64,000 bases of DNA, from the NCBI GenBank assembly GCA_013214065.1, contig JABSPK010000005.1:124001-188000 (forward strand), written 5' to 3'. Every line of letters starts with the position of its first letter. The stretch's first letter is position 1. A program made the translations under genes and the position numbers. The notes under the pieces were generated by a model. It was not told the DNA's origin. It ran no database searches and saw only the letters and a list, made by a program, of their open reading frames with translations. The stretch comes from Flavobacteriaceae bacterium (GTDB taxonomy: Bacteria > Bacteroidota > Bacteroidia > Flavobacteriales > Flavobacteriaceae). Below, piece by piece: positions 1 through 7,728 of this stretch.

Positions 1-1
1 A

Positions 2-202
2 AATGGGAAATACCGGGTATTGTTGGCCCCAGATGCCGACGATCACGACTGGCCTAAAGACCTCTGGGTCGGATCAGGTGCCAATACCATTGCCCTTCTC
101 GAAGACGTACCGATTTGGTTCGAACTATGGCGGCAATTGAATGGTTTCCCACCCAATTATTATCAACCCCAAAACGACATGGCCAAGGCCGATAAAAAAT
201 GA
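2..202 (+). CDS. HlyD-family periplasmic adaptor, C-terminal end (partial)
   Basis: The reading frame is open from the window edge, so only the last 66 residues are present. They read GKYRVLLAPDADDHDWP followed by a tail ending VPIWFELWRQLNGFPP. This matches my memory of the C-terminus of HlyD/membrane-fusion adaptors in Bacteroidetes, which link an inner-membrane transporter to a TolC channel. The stop overlaps the ATG of the following TolC-family gene by four bases (ATGA), so the two are translationally coupled and probably form one export system. The transporter itself would lie upstream, outside the window. Substrate unknown. Confidence 0.72.
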   Translation, partial: NGKYRVLLAPDADDHDWPKDLWVGSGANTIALLEDVPIWFELWRQLNGFPPNYYQPQNDMAKADKK

Positions 203-1602
203 GGACAAGACTACTTGTTTGTTGCCTTCTGATATGCGTCGGTACGGTTGGTCATGCCCAGAACGACAGCCTGACCTTGCGGTTCAATGAGTACTTGGGT
301 TATGTCAAAAAGTACCACCCTATCGCACGACAGGCCCAATTGTCCATTGGCATCGGCCAAGCGAATTTGATGAAGGCCCGGGGAGGCTTCGACCCCAAGT
401 TGGAGGTCGACTATGATCGCAAGGAATTCAAGGGCTCCGAATATTGGGATCGACTAAACGCCACCTTTAAAATACCGACCTACTTTGGCATCGAACTGAA
501 AGGGAACTTCGAGCAGATCGAGGGGGAATTCACCAACAGGGATGAATTTTTACCCGAAGACGGCCTATACAGTGCCGGGGTTTCGATGTCGTTAGGGCAA
601 GGGTTTTGGATCAATGAGCGAATGGCCACGCTTCGCAAGGCCAAGTTCTTCAGGGAACAGTCAAAAGCCGATCAAGACCTTTTGGTCAACCAAGTGCTGT
701 TCGATGCCGCCATGGCATATTTCGATTGGTTGCAAGCGCATAAGGATGCCGAGATTTTCAATAACTTTTTAGGGAATGCCCAAATTCGTTTCGAAGGGAT
801 CAAAAAGAGTGCCCTGGCCGGAGACCGGGCTATGATCGATACCGTTGAGGCCAAGATCGCGGTCCAAAATCGGCAGTTGAGTTTGGAGCAGGCCAAAGTC
901 AAGTTGATGAAGCGTTCGCTCGAATTGTCGAATTTTCTGTGGATCGAGAATGTGCCCGTCGAACTCCAACCAGGGGTCATACCCGAGCCCGATTTGAGTG
1001 GTGCCATTGATGCCACCTTGGAGATCATGGGCAAGCCGTTGGATAGCTTCACTTTGGCGAACCATCCGAAGCTACGCTCTTTGGACTATAAAATCGATGG
1101 CCTGACCGTTGACAAGCGACTAAAAGCCAACAAATTATTGCCCAGGATCGATGTCGAATACAACTTTTTGACCGAGACCCCCGATCAGATCGGAAGTTTT
1201 CGTTTTGAAGACTACAAAGGCGGGCTGACCTTTCGTTTCCCTTTGTTCCTGCGCAAGGAACGCGGCGATTTGAAATTGGCAAAGTTCAAATTACAGGATG
1301 CCGAATTCGAGCGTGATAACGCTCAGGTCGAAATCCAGAATAAAGTGCTGGCCATTTATCGTGAATTGGATTCGTTCGATACCCAGAACCTATTGATCGA
1401 AAACATCGTGACCGACTACGGTACCCTTTTGGCCGCTGAAGAACGCAAATTCAGTTTCGGCGAAAGCTCTTTGTTTTTGATCAATTCACGGGAAAGCAAG
1501 CTAATCGATGCCCAGCTAAAGCAAAACGAGGTGCGCAACAAATTTTTCGGCACCAAGGCCAAGCTGTTCAAAAGCCTGGCCATCAACCCCGAAAGTTTAT
1601 AG
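199..1602 (+). CDS. TolC-family outer-membrane efflux protein
   Basis: 467 residues, the usual length for TolC/OprM channels. A signal peptide covers residues 1-20 (basic MRTR, hydrophobic core, ending GHA before Q). The rest alternates long amphipathic helices, rich in Lys, Glu and Gln (roughly 150-240 and 350-460), with beta-strand stretches, the two-repeat pattern of TolC proteins. It would form the outer-membrane and periplasmic duct for the HlyD-type adaptor whose gene it overlaps by 4 bp. The overlap and pairing suggest a type I secretion-like or bacteriocin-export system rather than an RND pump, since no RND gene follows. The start is the ATG within ATGA at the end of the upstream gene. 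Confidence 0.88.
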   Translation: MRTRLLVCCLLICVGTVGHAQNDSLTLRFNEYLGYVKKYHPIARQAQLSIGIGQANLMKARGGFDPKLEVDYDRKEFKGSEYWDRLNATFKIPTYFGIELKGNFEQIEGEFTNRDEFLPEDGLYSAGVSMSLGQGFWINERMATLRKAKFFREQSKADQDLLVNQVLFDAAMAYFDWLQAHKDAEIFNNFLGNAQIRFEGIKKSALAGDRAMIDTVEAKIAVQNRQLSLEQAKVKLMKRSLELSNFLWIENVPVELQPGVIPEPDLSGAIDATLEIMGKPLDSFTLANHPKLRSLDYKIDGLTVDKRLKANKLLPRIDVEYNFLTETPDQIGSFRFEDYKGGLTFRFPLFLRKERGDLKLAKFKLQDAEFERDNAQVEIQNKVLAIYRELDSFDTQNLLIENIVTDYGTLLAAEERKFSFGESSLFLINSRESKLIDAQLKQNEVRNKFFGTKAKLFKSLAINPESL

Positions 1603-1605
1603 GAT

Positions 1606-2514
1606 ATGGAAACCGCAGCCGCCGAAAGAGGACTGGATACCAATCCGGATAAAGCAAGGGGCATCGGCCCCTTAGGCGAAATCCGTGATGTGGTTTTTAT
1701 CGCCTTGGGGATTTTTTCAGCCGCCTTCGGCCTTGAAAGCTTTCTATTGCCCAACACCTTTATCGATGGTGGGGCAACCGGTATTTCCTTGTTGATATCC
1801 GAGGTGGCCTTGATTCCGCTTTCGGTATTGATCGTTTTGGTGAACGCGCCGTTCTTGGTGCTCGCTTATACGACGATAGGCCGCCAATTCGCCTTAAAAG
1901 CACTATTGGCCATATTGGGGTTGGCGTTGACCTTGGCACTGATCGATTTTCCTGAAGTGACCCAAGACAAGTTGTTGGTCGCGGTTTTCGGAGGCTTTTT
2001 CCTCGGGGCCGGAATCGGTCTTTCCATTCGGGGCGGGAGTGTGTTGGACGGTACCGAGATTTTGGCGATTTACTTGAGTAGGAAATTGACCCTGAAAATC
2101 GGTGACGTGATCATCATCATCAACGTGTTCATATTTCTGGCTGCGGGCTACTTGCTTTCCATAGAAGCGGCGCTGTATTCGATGTTGACCTATTTGGCGG
2201 CTTCGAAGACCTTGGATTTTATCGTAGATGGAATCGAAGAATATACGGGAGTCACCATCATTTCACCCGCCAGCGAGGAAATCCGTGCGATGATTACCGA
2301 TAAGATGGGCCGGGGTTTAACGGTCTATAATGCCATCGGAGGCTATGGCAAACAAGGAAAAAGAAACACCTACGATGTCATATACACTGTGATTACCCGG
2401 CTTGAGATCAGGAAACTCACCGCTGAGATCGAACGTATCGACAAAGGGGCGTTCGTCATCATGAGCAGTATCAATGATACCCGTGGTGGGATGGTGAAGA
2501 AAAGGAAGCTATGA
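1606..2514 (+). CDS. YitT-family membrane protein (DUF161/DUF2179)
   Basis: 302 residues. Five to six hydrophobic segments lie between about residues 25 and 205, with the conserved family pattern around FIDGGATGISLLIS and GSVLDGTEILA. A soluble C-terminal domain of about 85 residues follows (from about 215), containing GRGLTVYNAIGGYGKQGK, the DUF2179 signature. Members are inner-membrane proteins of unknown transport role; DUF2179 is a small regulatory-type domain. The gene starts 3 bp after the TolC-family stop, so it is probably cotranscribed, although a functional link with export is not established. The extreme C-terminus is unusually basic (KKRKL). Confidence 0.9.
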   Translation: METAAAERGLDTNPDKARGIGPLGEIRDVVFIALGIFSAAFGLESFLLPNTFIDGGATGISLLISEVALIPLSVLIVLVNAPFLVLAYTTIGRQFALKALLAILGLALTLALIDFPEVTQDKLLVAVFGGFFLGAGIGLSIRGGSVLDGTEILAIYLSRKLTLKIGDVIIIINVFIFLAAGYLLSIEAALYSMLTYLAASKTLDFIVDGIEEYTGVTIISPASEEIRAMITDKMGRGLTVYNAIGGYGKQGKRNTYDVIYTVITRLEIRKLTAEIERIDKGAFVIMSSINDTRGGMVKKRKL

Positions 2515-2592
2515 CCTGCCCAGACGGAAACAAAGCTGTTAGCTTTTCCAAATTGCAACGACCATTGCAGTTCAAGATTCAAATGCAGAACA

Positions 2593-3219
2593 ATGAACGA
2601 AACCGTTGATATCGAGAAACAGGAAACCATGATTGCGAAGGCACTTGAACAAAGCATGGACTATACGACCTACCGCGACTACGTCGCCCGTTTGGCCCGT
2701 GAAGGTGCAAGTTCAGGACCGGCCCAAACCGAAGCCCTGATCAATTATACCCAACTCAATGACCGAAGGATGAACCGTTGGGACAAGACACTGAAGTTAT
2801 CCCAGGAACAGTTGGATTCAATTGCCGGAAGTGATCGTAAATTGACGTTTTTGGTGCTCACCGAAAGTTGGTGTGGTGATGCTTCCCCGAGTTTGCCGGT
2901 CATGAACAAGATCATCGAAGCCAATCCGAATTTTGATGTAAAGATCGTGTTGCGCGATGAACATGAGGATTTGATGGATCGCTTTTTGACCAAAGGCGCG
3001 CGGTCTATACCCAAGTTGCTCGTCTTAGAGGGTGAAGATGGAACCGTAGTCGGTACATGGGGCCCCAGACCCAGCAAGGCCACTGCTATGGTGAAGGCCT
3101 ATAAAGAAGCACACGGTGTCTTGACCCCTGAATTCAAACAAGAGCTACAAGTTTGGTATAATAAGGACAAGGGAAAGAATACCGCAGAAGATCTTTTAGG
3201 ACTACTTGCTTTGGAATAG
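2593..3219 (+). CDS. Thioredoxin-family protein with a single active-site cysteine
   Basis: 208 residues without a signal peptide, so cytoplasmic. A helical N-terminal extension of about 80 residues precedes a thioredoxin fold: strand FLVLTESWCGDASPSLPV (Cys94) and, later, the cis-Pro region GARSIPKLLVL. The usual CxxC is replaced by C-G-D-A, so the protein cannot form the normal intramolecular disulfide. A monothiol, glutaredoxin-like or bacillithiol-related role is possible but not shown. The 3' end overlaps the convergent TonB-like gene by 18 bp. The ATG at 2593 is the first in the frame; an alternative ATG at 2629 would shorten the N-terminus by 12 residues. Confidence 0.8.
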   Translation: MNETVDIEKQETMIAKALEQSMDYTTYRDYVARLAREGASSGPAQTEALINYTQLNDRRMNRWDKTLKLSQEQLDSIAGSDRKLTFLVLTESWCGDASPSLPVMNKIIEANPNFDVKIVLRDEHEDLMDRFLTKGARSIPKLLVLEGEDGTVVGTWGPRPSKATAMVKAYKEAHGVLTPEFKQELQVWYNKDKGKNTAEDLLGLLALE

Positions 3220-3921
3220 GTAGGTGATCGTTCCGATCTGCGAAGCTTTGTTCGAACTGTTGAATTGCGCTTTCAACGCATAGGCTATGGCGTTCTCAAT
3301 CAAACAATAGTCATTGGTACCCGAACTTTTAGCATTGAAATCGGCCTCGAAGACCTGACCACTGGCGTTCACCTTGATATTGATGACCACCTTACCCCCT
3401 TCGAGACAGGTGTAAATGGGTGGCGGCAATCGATAGGCATTGCGGTCGACCAAGGAATATGAAATCGACGTCCGTTTATCGGCCAAATGATTGGTGAACT
3501 CTTTCTTTTGGGCTTCCTTTTCACCCAATTCCTCTTTGCGGGCTTCCCGTTTTTCAGCCAATTCCTTTAAACTGGCATTGAAGCCTTCGGTGTTGGCATT
3601 GAAATCGTTGGGAGCTTGGGTCATGGCCCGTTCTTCCATAAGCTCTTCGAGGGTCTTTAGAGGTTCCGGTGTACCGTAGGTAGGTTTTGCGGTTTCATTA
3701 AAGGCCATATGGCTCTTGATAGGATCGGCATTGGCCATTTCTTCCATGCGCTCCTCCTCTTCTTTGATCAACTCCTCAATGTCTTCATCGGCCAGACTCA
3801 TTTCGATGACATACTTTTCTTCTTGGGTGGCACCCAAATGGATGTTATACAGCAATAGCACCATTAACGACATTGCGAAAAAGGTGATCAAAAACGATAA
3901 TTGCTTTCTATTCAGATCCAT
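3202..3921 (-). CDS. TonB-like energy-transducer protein
   Basis: 239 residues. One transmembrane segment lies near the N-terminus (about 9-31, LSFLITFFAMSLMVLLLYNI), so an inner-membrane anchor with a periplasmic body. The linker (about 40-140) is charged, with runs of Glu/Lys/Arg such as EEEERMEEMA, rather than the Pro-Lys-rich linker of classical TonB. The last 80 residues contain GGKVVINIKVNASGQV, the beta-hairpin pattern of TonB C-terminal domains, plus two cysteines. I infer a divergent TonB-like transducer; its partner receptor is unknown. It is monocistronic, with an 84-bp gap to truB upstream. Confidence 0.65.
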   Translation of the reverse strand: MDLNRKQLSFLITFFAMSLMVLLLYNIHLGATQEEKYVIEMSLADEDIEELIKEEEERMEEMANADPIKSHMAFNETAKPTYGTPEPLKTLEELMEERAMTQAPNDFNANTEGFNASLKELAEKREARKEELGEKEAQKKEFTNHLADKRTSISYSLVDRNAYRLPPPIYTCLEGGKVVINIKVNASGQVFEADFNAKSSGTNDYCLIENAIAYALKAQFNSSNKASQIGTITYLFQSK

Positions 3922-4005
3922 GGTTTATCTATAACCCGAAATTCGGGTAATTATTTTGCTACATCCGGTAATACGCCCTGACCGATGCCTTTTCCTGTCA
4001 AAGAC

Positions 4006-4701
4006 CTAGCCGAGCCGTTCCCTGAATTCTAAAGGGCTTATCGCATTATCTACGTCAAAATCCCCTATTTTGGTTCTCCGCAAACCACTCAGGTGGGCCC
4101 CTGAATCCAGTGCGAGGCCGAAATCGTAGGCCAATGACCTGATATAGGTCCCTTTGCTACAAGCCACTTCAAATTCGATATCTGGAAGGGCAAAGCTACT
4201 GATTTCGAAAGCGCTGATGGTTACTTCTCGTTCCTTGACCGCTACCGTTTTTCCTTCCCGGGCCAATTCATAGAGGCGTTTTCCATCTTTTTTCAAAGCC
4301 GAGAACATCGGGGGTGTTTGTCGTATGGTCCCGATGAATTTGGTCGTGGCGGCCCTGACCAGTGTCTCGTCGATATGATCGGTCGCAAAAGTCGCGTCGA
4401 CTTCGGTTTCAAGGTCATAAGATGGCGTGGTGCTTCCTAGGGTGATGGTGCCCGTATAGGTTTTGGCCTGACCTTGGAGTTCGGGTATTTTCTTGGTGAA
4501 TTTACCGGTGCAAATGAGCAAAAGCCCTGTCGCTAAGGGGTCTAAGGTACCGGCATGCCCGATTTTGATCTTTTTGAGGTCGAATTTTTTCCTGAGGGCC
4601 CATTTAAGGCTATTGACCGCCTGAAAGGAGCTCCATTCCAGGGGTTTATCGATCAGTAAGATCTGACCGTCCAAATAGGCGTCCTTGGTCGTTGGAATCA
4701 T
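4006..4701 (-). CDS. truB: tRNA pseudouridine(55) synthase TruB
   Basis: 231 residues from the chosen ATG. TruB converts U55 of the tRNA T-loop to pseudouridine in the cytoplasm. The catalytic-Asp motif GHAGTLDPLATGLL is present (Asp54), preceded by the family motif LLIDKPLEWSSF and followed by the KTYTGTITLGSTTPSYDLE region and a CSKGTYIRSLAYDFG segment. An in-frame ATG at 4794 exists but would put 31 atypical residues in front and overlap uppP; the ATG at 4701 gives a family-like N-terminus 34 bp after the uppP stop. It is the last gene of ftsX-DUF3098-uppP-truB. The short C-terminus lacks a PUA-type extension. Confidence 0.95.
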   Translation of the reverse strand: MIPTTKDAYLDGQILLIDKPLEWSSFQAVNSLKWALRKKFDLKKIKIGHAGTLDPLATGLLLICTGKFTKKIPELQGQAKTYTGTITLGSTTPSYDLETEVDATFATDHIDETLVRAATTKFIGTIRQTPPMFSALKKDGKRLYELAREGKTVAVKEREVTISAFEISSFALPDIEFEVACSKGTYIRSLAYDFGLALDSGAHLSGLRRTKIGDFDVDNAISPLEFRERLG

Positions 4702-4735
4702 GGATGTCGGGAAAAATTCGGGAAAAGATAGCGAT

Positions 4736-5530
4736 TTACCCCCAGATGCTCCAAGCGATGGCAATAAGTCCGACGACCACGCAGTAGATGGCAAAATAGG
4801 TGAGCTTACTTTTCCTGACCAATTGGATCATCCAGGTGCAGGCTACCAATCCCGCCAAGAAAGCGGCAATGAAACCGGCCCCCATGGCCCCCATTTGGGC
4901 ACTTTCGAAATTGATATCCCCGCTGAGAAGGTCCTTGGCCACTTTGCCGAAGATCAACGGAACCACCATCAAAAAGGAGAACCGGGCCGACTTGGTCTTA
5001 TCGATCCCCAAAATCACTGCGGTTGAAATCGTGGCGCCACTTCTTGAGATTCCCGGTAGCATAGCGACCGCTTGGGCCATCCCGATTACAAAAGCACTTC
5101 GGAACGATACCCCTTTGGCCGTTGTCTTGGCCATATCCGCCAAATACAACAACACCGCGGTGATGATCAACATGATGCCGACGATTAAAATGGCCCCATC
5201 GAAAAACACTTCCATAAAATCTTCAAGGAAAAATCCGATCAAGGCCGCCGGAATCATCGAAATCACGATTTTTACGGCGAACTGGAACTCCTCGTTCCAC
5301 TTGAACTGAAAGATGCCCTTGATGATCTCAAGCACGTCTTTGCGAAAGATCACGATCGTACTCAAAGCCGTGGCGAAATGCAGCACTACGGTGAACAATA
5401 AACTTTCTTCAGGGATGGAATTCGCTCCGAGAATGGCTTTGCCCAATTCCAAATGACCACTGGAAGATACCGGAAGGAATTCGGTCAATCCTTGGATGAT
5501 ACCAAGGATTATCGCATCGATTATATCCAA
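4736..5530 (-). CDS. uppP: Undecaprenyl-diphosphatase UppP (BacA family)
   Basis: 264 residues, a normal family length, with about eight membrane segments. It dephosphorylates undecaprenyl pyrophosphate to recycle the lipid carrier for peptidoglycan and other wall polymers; resistance to bacitracin is the classic phenotype. Both signature motifs are visible: residues 17-26 (EFLPVSSSGH, catalytic Glu17 and His26) and PGISRSGATI near residue 160. The gene begins 1 bp after the DUF3098 stop and lies in the conserved Bacteroidetes order ftsX-DUF3098-uppP-truB, so a single transcript is very likely. Confidence 0.96.
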   Translation of the reverse strand: MDIIDAIILGIIQGLTEFLPVSSSGHLELGKAILGANSIPEESLLFTVVLHFATALSTIVIFRKDVLEIIKGIFQFKWNEEFQFAVKIVISMIPAALIGFFLEDFMEVFFDGAILIVGIMLIITAVLLYLADMAKTTAKGVSFRSAFVIGMAQAVAMLPGISRSGATISTAVILGIDKTKSARFSFLMVVPLIFGKVAKDLLSGDINFESAQMGAMGAGFIAAFLAGLVACTWMIQLVRKSKLTYFAIYCVVVGLIAIAWSIWG

Positions 5531-5531
5531 T

Positions 5532-5795
5532 TTACTTTTTCTTTTTGTTGGGGTTCAACAGAATGGCATAAATCTGAATGCCAAGTCCGATCAAAACCAA
5601 GGTCGGGGCCAAACGGATTCTTCTAAAACTATAGATTTCAGGGTTGAATACATTTGGATCGTCACTTCCCCCACCGCTCATCAAAATAAATCCCAAAGCG
5701 ATACATGCCAATCCGATAAATAGAAAGACATAGTTCTTCTTTTGGAAGATGAATTCAGGTTTTTGTTTCTGAACCGTACTATTTTTCTTACTCAT
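5532..5795 (-). CDS. DUF3098 small membrane protein
   Basis: 87 residues. A basic N-terminus is followed by two transmembrane helices (about 27-44 and 58-78) separated by the short loop GGGSDDPNVFNPEIYSFRR, and a very basic tail (NKKKK). The loop with D-P-x-x-F-N is the DUF3098 hallmark. Function is unknown. Its position between ftsX and uppP, preserved in many Bacteroidetes as far as I recall, suggests a role in envelope growth or division. It is separated from uppP by 1 bp and from ftsX by 97 bp. Confidence 0.85.
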   Translation of the reverse strand: MSKKNSTVQKQKPEFIFQKKNYVFLFIGLACIALGFILMSGGGSDDPNVFNPEIYSFRRIRLAPTLVLIGLGIQIYAILLNPNKKKK

Positions 5796-5892
5796 TTACT
5801 CGAATTTAATAACGCAAGTTACGCAATCTAATTGTTTGGGTTCTAAATATTTTCAGAAGATCGATTTCGTCGTTTTCCCAAAAGGGACAGGT

Positions 5893-6771
5893 CTAATAAT
5901 ACAGATCATCGGTCCTGAGGTTCAAAAACCGCTGTGTTGCGAAATAGGTACTCAACAAGGAAATGATCACCCCTAAGGCCAAAACCCCGGCAAAGAGAAT
6001 GATCAGCACCCCGACATCACCGAAAATGTCAAGCTCGGGAAAATTACGGTCCACATAATAGGCGACCACGGCCAGGGCTAGCAAGGCCAAAAGGGACCCG
6101 AATAGTCCTAATTTTACGTTGGTCCAGATAAAGGGCCTGCGAATGAACTTTTTGGTAGCACCGACCATTTGCATGGTTTTGATGATAAACCGTTTCGAAT
6201 AAATGGAGAGGCGTATCGAACTGTTGATCAAAAGCACAGCGATCACGGTGAACACCAGGCTGGCGATCAAAATCCAAAACCCGATTTTGCTGACATTGTC
6301 ACTTAACAACGCGATCAAGGGTTCATCATAACTGACTTCATCGACGTAGGTCCTAGCACTTAGTGATTCGGCGATTTCGGCAATTTGGCCGGGGGATACG
6401 AATTCTGCGTTCAAGGTCACATCCACTGAATTCTTTAGGGGATTATACCCCAAAAACTCCACAAAGTTTTCGCCGATATCCTCACTATATTCCTCTGCGG
6501 CATCTTCCTTTGAAACATAGGTCGCGGTTTTGGTGTACTCGGCCAAGGCCAAACTTTTTTGGAGCTGATCGATCTCAACCGGTTTGGCGTTGTCTTTAAG
6601 GTAGACCGAAACCGTGATTTGCTCTTTGAAATGATCGGCCAATTTTTTCGTATTGAGCACCAACATGCCCAAAATTCCCAAAAGGAATAAGACCAGGGCA
6701 ATACTCAGGGTAACCGAAAAATAGGAGGAAATCAAGCGTCTGCGTTGATATCGTTCAATATATTGACTCAT
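5893..6771 (-). CDS. ftsX: Cell-division ABC transporter permease FtsX
   Basis: 292 residues. A membrane helix at about 17-38 is followed by a periplasmic domain (about 45-165) containing ITVSVYLKD and YVSKEDAAEEY, the family's extracellular domain, then three C-terminal helices and the pattern IIKTMQMVGATKKFIRRPF, typical of FtsX. With FtsE it forms an ABC complex that activates peptidoglycan hydrolases at the division septum. FtsE is not in this window, as is common in Bacteroidetes where ftsE and ftsX are unlinked. First gene of the minus-strand operon ending in truB; divergent from the broken UbiA gene. Confidence 0.93.
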   Translation of the reverse strand: MSQYIERYQRRRLISSYFSVTLSIALVLFLLGILGMLVLNTKKLADHFKEQITVSVYLKDNAKPVEIDQLQKSLALAEYTKTATYVSKEDAAEEYSEDIGENFVEFLGYNPLKNSVDVTLNAEFVSPGQIAEIAESLSARTYVDEVSYDEPLIALLSDNVSKIGFWILIASLVFTVIAVLLINSSIRLSIYSKRFIIKTMQMVGATKKFIRRPFIWTNVKLGLFGSLLALLALAVVAYYVDRNFPELDIFGDVGVLIILFAGVLALGVIISLLSTYFATQRFLNLRTDDLYY

Positions 6772-6825
6772 CGATGGGTTTCGTTACGTAAAAATAGAAA
6801 AGTAAATTCGAATTCAGGTGCTTAC

Positions 6826-6833
6826 TATCTTTG
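6826..6833 (+). promoter_or_regulatory. Bacteroidetes -7 element of the UbiA pseudogene
   Basis: TATCTTTG matches the TAnnTTTG -7 consensus and ends 28 bp before the ATG at 6862. No TTG sits at the expected spacing upstream, so only half of the promoter is supported. It places transcription start near 6838 and rules out the longer in-frame start at 6745. Confidence 0.5.
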
Positions 6834-6861
6834 TTATACGATTGTTTTCCGACCGCTGCCT

Positions 6862-7727
6862 ATGCAAAGACTCCTACTCGATTTGAAAATTTCCAGGCCG
6901 GGACTTTGGTTTCCGACGGCTTGGATTTATTTGGTCCCTTTTGGGGGTCAGCAAGGCTTTGTCGAATCACCCCTTTTTTGGATCGGTCTGCTTTTCGTAA
7001 CCTTTCCATTGAATTACTTGGTGTACGGCCTAAACGATTATAATGATGTCGAAGCCGATGCCATCAACTCGCGCAAGGGGAATTTTCTTTTTGGGGCTCG
7101 GGCACGACAAGAACAACTGCGTCCGATCTTACAACGGATCACCCTGGTTGTCCTACCGTTTTTCGTTCTTTTTGTTGTCGTTGGGGGCCTCAGTATGTTC
7201 GTGTTGTTAGGGCTGATGGTGGTCGTCAACCTTATGTATAATTTTGAACCTTTTCGTTTAAAGGAACGCCCCCCTTTGAAATTGCCATTCAATCCGGATA
7301 TGTATTGACCGCGGTTTTCAGTACCAACTTGAACGATTTGCCGGTTTTGCCATGGCAAACATTGGTGTATCTGGTCCTGTTCGCTTTTCAAGCCCATATC
7401 GCAGGTGAGATCATGGATATCGAACCCGACCGCACGGCAGGCAAGAAAACCACGGCGGTACTAATGGGTAGAACAAATAGTAAGCTTTTGATGTTGCTAT
7501 TGTTGCTGGTCGAAACGTATTTACTTTTTTCTTGGTTCAACGATTTGGTATTGGCAGGATTCCTTTAGCTTTTTTCCATCTGGTTGCTCTTCGATCTGAC
7601 GCTTTTTTTTCGTGACCGCCCCTATACGGATCGTCAAATGCGATGGTTTGGGTACGCCATCAATGCCGCGGCCCTATTATCCATGCTTTGGGTGCTTTAT
7701 AGTGGAAGTCTTTTGCAGCCCGTTTAA
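6862..7727 (+). pseudogene. UbiA-family prenyltransferase, broken by frameshift and stop
   Basis: Two frames together encode about 288 residues of a UbiA-type membrane prenyltransferase, the normal family length. Both Asp-rich substrate motifs are intact: NDYNDVEADAIN and EIMDIEPDRTAGKKT. The first frame (from 6862) ends at a TGA at 7306. Homologous reading resumes one base back from about 7263-7275; a seventh C in the C6 run at 7269-7274 would restore the frame (R-P-P-F-E-I). In the second frame an in-frame TAG at 7566 interrupts the gene, after which helix-forming sequence continues to TAA at 7725. Related Bacteroidetes genes are often linked to carotenoid or quinone pathways, but the substrate here is not evident. 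The 3' end abuts the convergent T9SS gene by 1 bp. Confidence 0.82.
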
Positions 7728-7728
7728 G

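Noticed and set aside
672-1065. Minus-strand frames inside the TolC gene
   Set aside because: They are overlapping shadows of a well-supported coding frame, with no domain or start signal.
3934-3948. Palindrome ACCCGAA-A-TTCGGGT as a terminator of truB
   Set aside because: It has a 1-nt centre, which cannot form a proper hairpin loop, and no T-run; it could be a protein site but evidence is thin.
6745-7308. An intact small membrane protein starting at 6745
   Set aside because: The promoter element at 6826 and the homologous start at 6862 show the frame belongs to the broken UbiA gene; residues before 6862 are not family-like.
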